Origin: Molanna angustata
Lineage: Eukaryota; Arthropoda; Insecta; Trichoptera; Molannidae
Assembly (NCBI GenBank): GCA_963576475.1
Contig: OY754972.1
Coordinates: 34,262,556 to 34,326,555 of the forward strand
Direction: 5' to 3'
Length of the DNA: 64,000 nt
Position 1 is the first letter of the stretch; each line of letters begins with the position of its first letter. Positions 32,850 to 44,369 of the stretch are shown here, piece by piece. The notes under the pieces were generated by a model. It was not told the DNA's origin. It saw only the letters and a program-made list of their open reading frames with translations, and did not search any database. A program made the translations under genes and the position numbers.

Positions 32850-33240
32850 TTCTTCTTCTTCTTCTTTCTCAGCCATCTCTCCACTGCTGTATGTAGGCCT
32901 CTTTTAAAATCTTCCACTCGTCTTTTTTCTGGGCTTTTCGAACCCATCCGCTTCCAGCGACAGGGACAATATCATCGGCCCACCTTTTCTGGGGCCGGCC
33001 TATTCCCCTTTTCATATCCCATGGTCTCCAATTTAGAATTATGGGTGCCCATCTGTCCGTACCCTGTCTGGCAACATGACCTGCCCATTGCCATTTAAGT
33101 TTTGCAACTCGATCCATGACATCAACAACTTTTGTCTGGCGTCTGATTTCTTCATTTCTAATTTTGTCTCTTAGACTTAGGCCTATCATTTGCATTTCCA
33201 TGGATCTCTGAGTGCATTTTAGCTTATGTATGGTCCATAA
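32849..33240 (-). pseudogene. RTE-type LINE C-terminal domain with (GAA)n tail
   Basis: The minus frame (33201-32869, 110 codons, open) encodes QMIGLSLRDKIRNEEI, KLKWQWAGHVAR, RWAPIILNWRPWDMKRGIGR, PQKRWADDI and KEAYIQQWRDG. It belongs to the same subfamily as the copy at 1.0-1.77 kb. The 3' end is a CTTCTTCTTCTTCTT run at 32850-32866 (GAA repeats on the coding strand). The copy is truncated just above this domain and is inserted in family A. Confidence 0.9.
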
Positions 33241-33384
33241 ATACGATAACTCATCGAAATCTTTTCATTCGAGAATAACCTGATATACCATCACCATCTA
33301 TCTACAAACTTTTAGATGAAATTCTTTGAGACAACATTAAATACACAAAGAAAAGGCTTCTTTCTGACGCACCACGTTTATTAA

Positions 33385-33715
33385 TAAACGCGTTTATATG
33401 TAGTATCTCAGATAGAATATTGCAATATGATCTATGCAAAACTACCACATATTCAATTTGAAATACTCCAGTCAGTCTTCAATGCAGCAGCTAGGTTAAT
33501 ATACAAGTCACCGAATTCTGCCCACTTAATATCAAATGTTCGGGTGTTTAAGATCAAGCCTATCCATATACAATCTTTGGATTATTATCACTACGCTGAA
33601 ACCAGATGCCGCCCAAAGAAGAAAATACCTATACCTCCCATTCGGAACCCACATTTTAATAATTCAAATATTTATTTATTTTTTGACTTCAGTTGCAATT
33701 TTTCAAAGTGACCTT
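33385..33715 (+). pseudogene. CR1/L2-type LINE thumb-region remnant
   Basis: The plus strand reads EYCNMIYAKLPHIQFEIL, QSVFNAAARLIYKSP, then degenerates after VFKIKPIHIQSL. YCN...LP...LQ.V.NAAARLI is a strong signature of the region after the RT palm in CR1/L2 elements. The normal continuation (KALHG...) is missing or frameshifted. Confidence 0.75.
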
Positions 33716-34500
33716 CTCACTTTGTGTTCTTTTTTGTCTTTTACTGTAAAAGGTAAATACACGTACTACAAAATATAAAAAAAACAATTTAATATTTAAT
33801 GATAAAATATCCAAAACGAGTACCAATCTCTACTCACTTTTAAGTGTCACATTGTGAAAATTATCATATTATTTTATTGCAACAGTAATAAGGGAAAAAC
33901 GGAGTGACGTGGAAATATGGAGGAGGTTAGTGTGTGCGGTGAGTGCACGAGATTGAGTTTATGTGTAAGAGCATGATGAGTAGCACAAGTAAAAAAATAA
34001 ATAAAAAAGAAACAAAAATAAAGTCACAAAGATGTTTCTAAAGATGTGAGTAAACTACCTCTACCTTATCATACCGGGTCATCAGTTTCATTTAAAATTT
34101 TTGTATAGGTATACACATGTACAATGGAGCATTACTATCAATATTTGAGTTACATTTATTAAGATATAGTAATGCAGAATGCCTTGTTCAGTACCTTTTT
34201 CAAGAAATTCACAAAGCTCTGGTCGACAAAAGCGGAAGGCAAAATCCAGTACATTGTCAAGAACCCGGGTAAGTCGATCTTTGTTCCTGGTGATAACTTT
34301 CTCATGTCCTATCCCAACCTGACAGATTCATTCAAAATATACATTCCACTTAAACGAGTCGGGTAGTATCGTCCAGAGCCAATATTAACAATTTTCAATA
34401 AATCAAAATGAACCACAAAGTAGGTACCTAATAGCTGTAAAGTATCAAAGTATCTGTGATTGTGATAGTTGTCTTCATACCTTATTCGTTTAGTAGACCT
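33716..34500. other. No recognisable feature
   Basis: AT-rich spacer. The 64-codon plus-strand frame at 34172-34366 has a moderately protein-like composition (KAEGKIQYIVKNPGKS) but no match I recognise. Confidence 0.35.
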
Positions 34501-34504
34501 GTTT

Positions 34505-34790
34505 GTCTGTTATACAAAAACTATGCCTCGTGAGATGACGAAGTCCAACAATCCTTCCCTTTCTTGGGTTGTCTTCCGGCGACCAGAATGGATTTCATTT
34601 GTTGCTATAGGTATATTCAAGACTATTACTGTCCATTCTGGCTATATGGTCTCTCCAATGTCTTCTTCTAGATACAATATACTCCACGGAGTGATATCCT
34701 CTATCCTGTATGTTTTACTTATTTCAACATTGCGAACACCATCTCGTAGAGTTTTTCTAGAACCTTCATTTCTGTTGTCTTCATACTACA
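34505..34790 (-). pseudogene. Frameshifted RTE-like LINE C-terminal remnant
   Basis: Across frames, the minus strand encodes KTLRDGVRNVEISKTYRIED, then RRRHWRDHIARMDSNSLEY, then KGRIVGLRHLT. The RDR.RN..IR.TC.IEDI..W and W.DHI.RM...R pieces occur in the right order for the C-terminus of an RTE-type element, but at least two frameshifts separate them. The plus-strand open frame over the same DNA is an antisense artefact. Confidence 0.65.
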
Positions 34791-35064
34791 TTTTCAAAAT
34801 CATTCATCACTTTGTACGACTTCTAGGGAAACTTGGAGGTAATACATATGTATATTAAATAATAATTTGACACGCACTGAATAACTAGTTGTCACATTGT
34901 GGAGACTCACTATATTGCTATATTTAAGTTTTCAACTGGCAAGTCTTGACAAAGCAAATTATTTATAAATTTGTTTAGTCATATTATGTAGGTATATACC
35001 TACTGTAAAAGTTTCAGTTACCTCTGTCTTGTCCCTTACTAAAGGTGGTCACTGGATAAACAAA

Positions 35065-35257
35065 TTTTTTTTTTTTTTTTTTACAATAAAAAATGAATAT
35101 GTCCTTGTTAAACAAGTACATATACATCTTCCTACGTTCCCTAAACTAAGCATAAATGCTTGTCCTATAGGTGAACGAGATCGGTCGAGGCAGGATTCGA
35201 ACTCGCGACCACTGGATTACTAACCCAGCGCGCTAACCGCTCTGCCATCCACCCATC
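35065..35257 (-). mobile_element. tRNA-derived SINE, family 1, well preserved
   Basis: The plus-strand T-run at 35065-35082 is the poly(A) tail. On the minus strand the body has AAGCATTTATGCTTAGTTTA, and the head has B box GAGTTCGAATCC, the arm CTGGGTTAGTAATCCAG and A box TGGCAGAGCGGTTAGCGCGC. It is the closest relative of the 13.67 kb copy. Flanking sequence on both sides faintly resembles the SINE family 3 body seen at 60.85 kb. Confidence 0.93.
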
Positions 35258-35394
35258 CAAATATATAATATTACTCATTTACTTTTGGTAAAACATAGTT
35301 GTCTCACAAATCTAGACTGAAAACCTGGACTTATGGCTTTGAACTCTGATATCTAACAAATCTCATCTATCTGAAATGAATTTTGGGCGCTGTG

Positions 35395-35600
35395 TGCTCG
35401 TGGCTAACTCTGGTCTGTTGGGTTAGTTAGCCCCGACAGCGAGGGTGGGGTGTGGGCGGTGGGGGTGGTTGGTAGGAAGGGTGGGTCGAGGGGTACGCTA
35501 ATGGCACATTCCTGGGCAAAGCAGGCTAGTGGTGTATCTGGAACAATGGGTCATCTTGCAGGGTTGCCAATACCACGATGCCCATTACCAAGGTAACAAC
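35395..35600. other. GC-rich patch with a G-quadruplex motif
   Basis: Strikingly G-rich for this window. From 35443, GGG-T-GGGG-TGT-GGG-CGGT-GGGGG (to 35465) satisfies the four-run G-quadruplex rule with loops of 1-4 nt, and further GGG runs follow to 35500. No open frame or repeat partner identified. Confidence 0.75.
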
Positions 35601-36720
35601 TAACTCCAAGTCGTAATTTGAACCTGTACCTTATTGGTTGGCTCATTAATATGATTTAGCGATGTTTCTTATACACCAATAGTATACAAACAAACTGGAA
35701 TGTCCTGGGGTTAAGTGTTGAACAAACAAGATTTTCAAGAAAATTGTGGTTAAACTATTGACTGGTTCATCCAAACCTAACCTAAGTTAACGGAGAACTA
35801 GGTTTATATTTTTCATAAATATCAACAGAAACGAAGAGTTTTTCATCTTCGTTGCTTAATTATTATGTCTGAGGCTTCGAAGTTTTTCAGGAAATCTTGC
35901 TGGATTTGTGAGACAGATAACATGACATGACTTCGAAATGTGGCACAATGTAATTTGGCAAGTAGGTATGTAATTTATATTTGATAATCGAAAAACCGTT
36001 GCTTTCTGTAATGAAAACGAGTTCACGCCTTTTTAAAATAATAAATCCATTAAATATTTTTTTCTAAGGCTTTTATCAATTTGAAATATTTTTCTGGGCT
36101 ATCTACTAATGAAACTTTCAGAAGGTTGACATTTTTAACTGTATTCAAATTACAAATTATATGATTATTCTTATTACTTACATGATGTGTTTTAGTTAAT
36201 GGATTTGCTAACAAAGAACGTTGGTATATTGAGATTTCGTTTAGAAGGATTTGGATTTTGATTTTGTGGAACTTGCGAGAAGTAAATGTGGTATTCCCTT
36301 TTAAATTGTCAACCCTGGTGACATTTGAATAGTCCGATATCCAGGTCTGGTCGGTCAGGGCCTACGAAAGTGTACTTTGGTGCCAAATGATCAGACTTCA
36401 AACCGGTATTATGAAACGTAGGCTATATGTATATTTGAGTTCCTTTACTGAAAGTATATCTGAAAGTTATATCATACTGAATATTCTACCATTGATTTTA
36501 ATCTTATTGAGTATTCTATCTTTCGGTATTCATTTTTTTAGAAAAAAGGACATATCGAAGAAAATAAAAAAAATACAATATACGGCATATGTAACCTTTT
36601 ATGTTTTACAACATTTAAAATAATAAACAGATCACAATGATATATGTACAAACAAAAACAGACACAAATCGTACAAACATTATACAAATAAACAAATGAA
36701 TCAATTGATTAAATTTTAAG
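35601..36720. other. No recognisable feature
   Basis: Spacer; the 78-codon plus-strand frame at 36387-36623 is hydrophobic but has no recognisable domain. Confidence 0.35.
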
Positions 36721-36722
36721 AT

Positions 36723-36930
36723 AAAAACATACACACATACCACATTTCCCTTGAGGGGTAAGCAGAGAGAACCGAGCGCCATACTCCTCTATTTTTGCAC
36801 ACATTCCTGGTTTCCTTTACATCCATGCATCGTCTCATATATGCTCGTCGATTGTTCAATAATATTATGTTTCCTTCTTTTAAAATATCATTCACATGGG
36901 AATGCCATCATTTCCGGGGCGACCCCTGCT
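36723..36930 (-). pseudogene. RTE-like LINE C-terminal tail, relative of the 13.1-kb copy
   Basis: The minus strand encodes HSHVNDILKEGNIILLNNRR, then MRRCMDVKETRNVCKNRGVW and RSVLSAYPSREMWY, matching residue by residue the order in the copy at 13155-13448. About 65 codons remain. It lies immediately downstream of another RTE-like LINE in the same orientation. Confidence 0.78.
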
Positions 36931-36959
36931 ATTGACTCGATCTCTTTAGTTTGTGGTTA

Positions 36960-37497
36960 ACGATATACGGAAGACCTTCTCCTTCCGGTGCCATGTCAGG
37001 AACCCCCGACGTCGGCTATCACTCTGGCAAATCCCTCTCTGTCCTGTGCTGCCCGGAATATCTGTTCCACGGTCCTGAAGCCGGTCCATTCCCTAATGTT
37101 GCGCAGCCAGGACATCTGTCTCCTTCCAGTCCCTCGGCGACCTTCTATCTTGCCCTTCAGTATTAGTTGGAGCAAGTGATACTTCTCCCCCCTCATTATG
37201 TGACCCAGATATGTGATCTTGCGGACCTTTATTGTGGACAAGAGTTTCCTGGTTGTTCTGGCTCGACTTAAGACTTCTGAGTTCGTAACCAGATCTGTCC
37301 AAGGGATTTTGAGCATTCTGCGATGCAACCACATCACAAAAGCTTCCAGCCTGTTCATGGTGTTAAATTTCAATGTCCAAGTCTCACAGCCATATAGCAA
37401 CACAGACCACACATAACATCTCATCATCCGCTGTCTCAGGTCCATATTGAGCTTTTCGTTGCAGTAGAAAGATCTTAAAAAGATAAACAATCCTTTT
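36960..37497 (-). CDS. RTE-type LINE C-terminal domain, open 164-codon frame
   Basis: Reads RMMRCYVWSVLLYGCETWTL, NRLEAFVMWLHRRMLKIPWT, then ITYLGHIMRGEKYHLLQLIL, GRRGTGRRQMSWLRNIREWT and FRAAQDREGFARVIADV. This is the very common CYVWSVLLYG-ETWTL / RM-L-IPWTD / GRR..GR....WL.NIR.W domain of insect RTE-type elements, following the RT palm. No stops. The 5' border is near 37497, where FKxxFCNRxLNLDLR normally begins (here FLRSFYCNEKLNMDLR), so RT motifs A-C are missing. Not functional alone. Confidence 0.92.
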
Positions 37498-38218
37498 TGA
37501 GGATGGTTTTAAAATTGAAACTATTCCATTTTTCGAACAACTGGCTGAAAGGTATGTAATATTTTAATTTTATCACGCACTCAATAAAGGTTCATTCATG
37601 TGAGGTTACACAAGCGTGTATTCCCACACTTCAGTCTTCATCTCAAAAAGAACATTCAAGAACGGCTGCTGAACCGTTTTGCTGAACTGTGTTTTGCCTG
37701 TTGTATTTTCGATCACCGAATAGGTACGATGATTCTATAAACTAGTGGAAGCACTATTCTATACCGGTGTCTCACTCAATAAATATTGTTTCATTTTTAA
37801 TTATTAATCACGTTAACATGTCATAGAGTTAAACCACAATCAAATTCAAAAACCTTATTTTATGTATTTTTTTTTTCGTCGACTCAGAATTGCTTTGATT
37901 TGATTTTGTTAAAATATTATTTCATACAACAATATGACAGGATTGTGTGTTCCTGTCAGATGCATTTAACGATGCCAAGATTTGCATCCCGTATGTAAAT
38001 GAGGGCAAGTTGGAGATGGTGCATAATTTGGTATTCCCAACCAAACATTAAACTCCCTCAGCATATCCGTTATAGGGGATGTAACTTTTAAAATTCTGTC
38101 ATAACTGAAATATTTTATAAGACAACTTAAGTAACTTTTTCTTTCTAAACAAACAGCTAGAATAGATCTGCAAACAGTCCTCCCTTAGTTTTATCTGTTT
38201 TATCTTTATATATATAAT
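37498..38218. other. No recognisable feature
   Basis: AT-rich spacer before the Helitron-like element. Confidence 0.4.
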
Positions 38219-39285
38219 TCTTCCGTACGTGTGTATGTCACTGAACTCCTCCTAAACGGCTGAACCGATTTTGATGAAACTTTTTCTGTGTGTTTATGTG
38301 AGTCCCTGAATGGATTAGATTCACAAAAAGGAATTAAATAAAAGAATAATAAAAATGGGAATCGTTATAAATATTTTCGTAATACGCATTTTGAATAGTG
38401 GGAACATTGGCTTCCAATATGTTGTAGCGTCGCTGCATTCGACTACAAACAACAAGATAATATTTATCAGCGAGTGTCAGATGACACTCGCCAGCCAATG
38501 AAGAGATAGATGATGTCATCTTTTGATCAAGCAGCCGGGATCATAGGACACGCGGATGAGCGAGCCAGCCAGTCATTCCCGCGCGGGCCCCGTGTCGCCA
38601 TCCAGCATTATCTCCTCACGTCACTAATTTTACTTACATAGACATTTGTATTTCTTATATATTGAATCTCATAAATACATTTATTATCAGTAGTTACGCG
38701 TATCACTCAATCACTCACTCAATATTATGCAATGTTATTTATGACATTAAAACTTGATGTTTTTCTCAGTTGATATTTTTAATATTTTATGAAATTATTA
38801 AGTTGTTTGTATATTTTCTTATTATTATTGTATAAAGCTATTTAGTTTTTTTACAAGTATATTCTGTTTTATTAAGTGGTTGTGGTATTATGACGATAGG
38901 TACATATATCAAAGTTATCTCAATGTTATGTTTCGTAATATTTCCGTTTAAATATTTAAATGAATTTATGAATATCATATTAAATTATTTAGTTTTATGT
39001 ATATTACTATCATTTTATTATTATCGTGTGATATCATTATATTGTGATATAATATTCTGTTCTTGATAACCAAATTTTAAAAACTTCCGTAATATAAAGT
39101 GAGGTTATAAATATATATTTTGTGATCGAAACGTCAAGATCAACAACAAACGTATATTAGAGAGAATTTAGATACTAAAAGACATATAGATACTCTTTTG
39201 TTTGAAAGACATATAGATACTCTTATGGCATTTAAAATTTGAGGGAGAGAGAGAGAGAGAGGACAACGTCTGTCGAGTCCGCTAG
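38219..39285 (+). mobile_element. Helitron-like non-autonomous element
   Basis: The 5' end TCTTCCGTACGTGTGTATGT-CACTGAACTCCTCCTAAACG-GCTGAACCGATTTTGATGAA is a block familiar from lepidopteran Helitron 5' ends. The 3' end is a hairpin-forming GGACAACGTCTGTCGAGTCC followed by GCTAG and T (CTAG at 39282-39285). The interior includes a GC-rich stretch (38560-38600), a duplicated AAAGACATATAGATACTCTT (39177 and 39204) and a GA microsatellite (39241-39261). No Rep/helicase coding was found. The 5' neighbour is T rather than the expected A. Confidence 0.65.
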
Positions 39286-39834
39286 TATTATATATTATTC
39301 TTATCTCTAAATATTTCTATAACCCTTTTTAAATTTATTTTTATTATTACAATAATGAATTATATGATTACATGATTAGGCGTAGGTACAACAAAAATCC
39401 TTATAGATATGCATAAGTATCATTTATCTGTTTTTGATAATGTTGTAAAGTGTCATGAAAATTATTTGTTGGCTTGAAATGTGTATAATTATTTCGCTGA
39501 AGTCTAAACATAGGTGAAAAGTGTGGCATACTGGTATGAGAAATAAATTTTGTGAGAGGGAATGTCTATTCGGTATATAGATATATGTGTTTATTGAAGG
39601 TTTATTGTGAACGGGTGATTTCCTGTGTCTGACATTAATCTTTCCGTATATTATTTTTTATAAGTGCGTTTAAATTAGTTTTTGTTGAAAGCGCCTGGAT
39701 TATTGCAATTTGTATAGCGGGAAAATTTAAAACTTTTGGTGATGATCATTTTCTCGATGTTGAAATTATTTGTTTTAGAGAACTGATTAAATAAAAGCTT
39801 AAATAATATTTATTCCTTGAAAAAATGAATTTTG
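39286..39834. other. No recognisable feature
   Basis: AT-rich spacer. Confidence 0.4.
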
Positions 39835-39837
39835 AGA

Positions 39838-40400
39838 CATAAAATCTTTTTTATTCTTCTTCTTTTTCTCGAATTTTATAATCCCGCATCAATTTCCCTC
39901 CTGAGACGTGGATTGCCAGCTGTCTTCCATCTCTTGGGAGGACGTCCTGGAGATTTGATAACCTATGGGATATTATTTCTGACCACTTTTACAGGTCTCG
40001 AATTTGGTATTTTAGACACGTGAACACGAATTCACGTCCCGCTATATTCCCATCTTACAACTTCTTCCATTGCGCTAAATTCCAAATCGAGCCTTGGTCT
40101 CCTTCTTTTCCAGCCTCTATTTTCCAGTTTGAAAAAACTTGTAGGAGCTGTGCCGCATATCTCCTTGTGTCATTTTCCGATCTTAATCTTGGTCTCCCAA
40201 TTCTTTTCTGCCTACCTCCTGAGCATTCAAACACGATATATAGGGTAGTCGCGTGTTTGGAATCCTTTTGTACATGACCAGCCCTTCTCTTGAATTGTTA
40301 GGGGTTTTATATATGTTGTACAACTCCTAGTTACTTCTTATGTGTCATTCTTTCCCTTCCTTCACAGTACCACAGATTCGTCGAAGAACTCTCCCATTCT
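39838..40400 (-). pseudogene. Two adjoining LINE C-terminal remnants
   Basis: Minus strand. From 40400, RRICGTVKEGKE, HIRSN.ELYNIYKTP and, after frameshifts, FKRRAGHVQKDS then GGRQKRIGRPRLRS form one degraded C-terminus. Then 40023-39845 encodes HVSKIPNSRPVKVVRNNIP, SPGRPPKRWKTAGNPRLRRE and a GAA-rich untranslated end, a second copy of the same kind of domain (HV.R...RPVK ... GRP.KRW). They may be two insertions or one internally duplicated copy. Both are broken by stops. Confidence 0.68.
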
Positions 40401-41265
40401 ACGACATCATAGAATGAATTTAAATATTATTATTAAATATTATCAGATGTGCTGGTATCAGAACAAGTATACATTATATAAAAGGAGTTGAGTTACCAAG
40501 AAATTCTTGGAATGTAAACAATTTTCTCGTCTGCATCATGAGATCTCTTGTTATATCTTGTTATCTAACATTGGACGTATTTGGTAGGTACTTCACCGCT
40601 GTTGATTTAGCTATATAAGTGTATGTGTATATAATGTATGAGTGTGTATGTATGTATGTATCTATACTGTGTGTAATTTTCTTAACGATACACTGATTAA
40701 TTATGCCGGAGATTCTGACTATCAACTTACATAATTTCCTATGTCTGTATGTTTTTATGATCGAGAATCGTTTGTTAAATCAACTACATATTAACGTATC
40801 AGGTGCACAAAGAGTGCGAACAGGTACAAGACAAATAATAAGGCAGGAAATAACAGAATAACGAATATATGAATTAAGTTCCATCTACCAGTTAAAACAT
40901 AGCCTACAGAATGTGATAGATAACATTAGATTCCGTCAGTTTTGATGGGTTATAACTACTAGAATACGTTGTAAAATACGTAGTTCTGAGATCATCATCC
41001 CTTACAGTAAATACACAAGAATCAGTTATTCTGAAGGAAACCAAATACAAGACGTTATAACGTTCTCCAAGTAAGTCTTAGGTAAATGATGGTAATATAA
41101 TTACGCACCACAATGAAAATTAATCAACTCACGAAAGACAGTCACCAACACACATATATGTAGAATAATGTTCTTCGGATGTGAGAGAGCAATTGAAAAT
41201 TGGTCGAGAAAACTAAAAACTATAAAAACCACCACACAAAAATAATATTAAACTATATTAAACAA
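40401..41265. other. No firm feature; short TATG microsatellite
   Basis: GTATGTATGTATGTATCTAT near 40645-40665. The rest is AT-rich spacer. Confidence 0.4.
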
Positions 41266-41269
41266 TAAT

Positions 41270-41834
41270 ATTACAATATTCCCAATTATAAAACAAAATT
41301 TGCGCAAAGAAGCTATACCTTTATAGCACCTAAAGTCTTCAACATCCTGGATCCCTTTGTCAAGACAATCGATAAGAAAACAATTTTAAAGAAGCATGTG
41401 CAAATTTGGCTCTACGACATTGGTCGGGAAATGATGGGGAGCATTCTTTATAACGAATATTTGCCACATATATGTGTGTGATGTAAAGAACTCAGGGATT
41501 GTATGGCGTTGGCGGATTAACGTGTTCTTTTGTGATTTTTTTTCATACCCTTATTTTTCTAAACTGTCTTTAAGTTTGATTTTTGTTTCATATTTTCTGT
41601 TTCTACTTTTGAATAGGCATTCGTTAAATATTGTTTTTTTTCTAATTTGTAATGCACTTTTTTATATATTTATTTTTAATGTTATTTCTAATTTTGTTTA
41701 GTTGGCATTCACTGCTAAAAGTATCATTATTTCAAAATGTTTTAGCCCCGGTATAGGTTTTTTACCTAGTGGGGCATTTTAGTTAAGAATATTATTTTTC
41801 AATTATGTATATGTATAAATAAATAAAAAAAAAA
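41270..41834 (+). pseudogene. LINE C-terminal tail and 3' untranslated region
   Basis: The plus strand encodes FAQRSYTFIAPKVFNILDPF, VKTIDKKTILKKHVQIWLYD and IGREMMGSILYNEYLPHICV before a stop at about 41481. The Y.FIAPK.FN.L and K..FKK....WL pattern is a CR1/Jockey-type ending. A T-rich untranslated region follows, with AGCCCCGGTATAGG...TAGTGGGGC, and ends in ATAAATAAATAAAAAAAAAA at 41816-41834. The same 3' motif on the opposite strand at 43.7 kb marks a relative. Confidence 0.75.
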
Positions 41835-42020
41835 CTTGGGCGTAGTTAAATCACTTATTAATTATTAATATTACTTATTATTAACCGTCTAACTATGGAT
41901 GTTGACAAGATGAGGAGACAGATATATTATGACTCCCTCCAATGATTTTTTTTAAAAAATGTTTCCATAAAATATATTATTATTGAGTACTTAACAAATA
42001 AAATCCTACGCAGAATCTTT

Positions 42021-43028
42021 TCCAACTGTCGATTCGTTCAAGAGAATGAAATTCTATTGAAGGAAGAGGCAGTTTAAATCCAAGACGCGTGTACGAAGGA
42101 ACATTTTGTATGGCGTAGTGGACTTTTTGCATGCTAAAAACACCAACTTAGAAGCTTCGCAGCATATATGTTCCCATACGTGGATTTACTCAGAATTCGA
42201 AGTAGAACATTTTATGTGAGTTTTGTGTGTCTGTGTGTGTGTGTCTGTCTGTGTGTGTGTCTGTGTGTCCCCCCCTTATAAATTTTGATTCGCTCAATAT
42301 ACAGAGCCCAAAATTTCAAAATATATAAAAAGTTACAGGTTTACAAAACTTTTATACTCAGAATTGTGAATTTTTATTTCAGTCAGGGTTTATCAACTTT
42401 TGAATTTTTGATTTATTTTTCCATATATCTCAGAAACCATAGAACGCTGAAAATTAAAATAAACATAGACAAATACAAAATCTCAAATTAGTTTTTTCAA
42501 AAAATTCCAAGGTTTCTCAAACATTTTTTACTAAGAAAAATATTTTTTTATGATAAATTTATGAGTTTAACTGCATATATTTCCAAATTTTTTAAAATAT
42601 CGAAAAAAGCCGAAATACCCCAGCTAGATAATTTAATTTTGTTTAAAAAATACGCATATTGTAGATGCACATCTCAAATTTTTTTAACAATTTTTATAGA
42701 AATTGAAATTAGTGATGACTTTGCTTCATACAATTTGTATGGCAGTCGCCTATACACAATAATATAGTAAGGAGACTTAATAGTTTGATACTTAAATATC
42801 CAAACATACATACACACCATCATGCTGTTTTCATATTCTGGTTAGAAAAAAGGACTGACCTCCATACTGTCCTATCTGCACATACATACCTAAATGTGTT
42901 GTATAGAAAACAAAATATCCTAAAATATTCAATAATTTGGATTTATGGGTTTATAGTTTGGTACTTATTCTTCAACTCTACATTCTATCGCTATCGACAG
43001 TTTGATCTCATGTGTTATATGCAACTAC
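42021..43028 (+). mobile_element. Family A element, full-length copy
   Basis: Starts TCCAACTGTCGATTCGTTCA at 42021 and ends ATCGACAGTTTGATCTCATG, TGTTATATGCAACTAC (CTAC in place of CTAG). The central microsatellite is GT/GTCT-rich at 42222-42275. It contains TGAAAATTAAAATAAACATA and the TATTTTTTTATGATAAATTT block shared with the 27-kb copy. No open frame has a recognisable product. Confidence 0.8.
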
Positions 43029-43635
43029 ATAGGTTTAAATAAATTTAATGTAAAATATAATATTTTTAATGAATATTTTACAGGATGCAACAGTAGTCAG
43101 TTATTCTATATATTAAATTAAAAAAATTAATTGAATTAAAACATTAAATATCCCGTAAAACAAAGGTACATGTATTTTTGTTTTTTATTTACGATTTTGC
43201 TGTCTTCATTCACAGGGTGTGTCTTTGATAGTTTTGTCATGAATGTCTTCATGAAAAAATACGAAATTTTATTTACCCGACATAATGACAGCCTGATTTG
43301 TCCTCATACGCTGCTGAGGACAAAATAATAATATTGTCATTATGAAATAAAGATCGTGAATGTCGCCATGATTTTCTGTTGTGCTTTTAAATTCCCCACT
43401 TACAAGATACAATACGAAGCAATCACCAACACACATATGTACATTGAACGTGTGGTGTTGGCAGTAGAATATGGACAATGGCCGAGCACAGGAGACCCAA
43501 AAATTATTATCACCAAACCCAAGACAGACCAATTGAAAAAATATACAGAGTCAGTTTTAGAATAAAATTGGACTTTTTATTTCATTCATGTTGGTTTTTA
43601 CTGTCCGATTTAAAATCGTGGGAAAAAGTTTATTT
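43029..43635. other. No recognisable feature
   Basis: Overlapping short open frames on both strands near 43269-43666; no domain recognised. Confidence 0.35.
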
Positions 43636-43639
43636 TTCT

Positions 43640-43835
43640 GGAATACATTTATTTATTTTTTGTTAATACACAAACATTTATACATATTTAGATTAAGTAA
43701 GTAACGCCCCACTAGGCTAAACCTGTTCTGGGGCTGTTACTTTTACACAATATGGTAAACAAATTACACAAAGAGGATACATAATATATAAGGTACACAG
43801 ATGTTAAATGTTCTTCACTAGTTTAAACGAGTGGG
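43640..43835 (-). pseudogene. LINE 3' untranslated region fragment
   Basis: On the minus strand AGCCCCAGAACAGGTTTAGC, CTAGTGGGGCGTTACTTAC and the final AAAAAATAAATAAATG match the 3' untranslated layout of the LINE at 41.3-41.8 kb. No coding sequence retained. Confidence 0.55.
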
Positions 43836-43949
43836 TTGTGGCCAACGCTAAACTCCTCATTTTGTATGGAAAATATCCAACATTTTCATGAAATGAGCTT
43901 GTTAAATTATTTTTTATTTAAATATTTTATTATGAAAATTTGATAACTC

Positions 43950-44335
43950 TTCAATGCCATTTTATGAAAGTGAAGTGCCTTTTTACGAATTTGAAAATAA
44001 AAATTTCAAATTTTAAGTTTCTTGAGCTTGGGGTCACTTTGAAATATTTGACAGTTAAAAAAATTGAGAAGCACTATTCATATATCGTTCAAAATCTAAT
44101 GGGATCTAATTGAGTATTAGGTATACATATTTGCAAAATTTGAATAGAATCGAATGAGTACTTTAGTCTATAATGGATAAAGTAAAAATGAACACGCCGT
44201 ACATAGCACACACACACACAGATACATTCTGATGAAACTTTCAGAATACAATCTCAGCATGATACTAGTTGATAATCTGCAATAAAAAAATACCCTTAAA
44301 AATTGCGAAATCATAACTCCCCACTATATCACCAG
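43950..44335 (-). mobile_element. Family D repeat, copy 1
   Basis: Inverse match to 57.30-57.69 kb: TTTGAAATATTTGACAGTTA, TCTAATTGAGTATTAGGTAT, GGATAAAGTAAAAATGAACA, a CA microsatellite, GATGAAACTTTCAGAATAC and AAATCATAACTCCCCACTA. Like family A it has a central microsatellite and a hairpin-type end, suggesting another Helitron-related non-autonomous family. Interpretation uncertain. Confidence 0.55.
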
Positions 44336-44369
44336 ATTATAAAAGATTATATGCGACCCATAAATGCGA

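Noticed and set aside
32838..33250. Target duplication CCATAAA around the RTE tail
   Set aside because: The short match is not followed by the expected family A continuation, so it could be coincidence.
34469..34858. 129-codon plus-strand protein
   Set aside because: The opposite strand carries a recognisable, though frameshifted, LINE C-terminus; the plus frame is antisense.
38560..38600. CpG-island promoter of a gene
   Set aside because: Very short, inside a Helitron-like element, and no coding sequence follows.
39832..40277. Two plus-strand frames with plausible composition
   Set aside because: They are antisense to LINE C-terminal motifs (GRPRLRS, GRPPKRW) on the minus strand.
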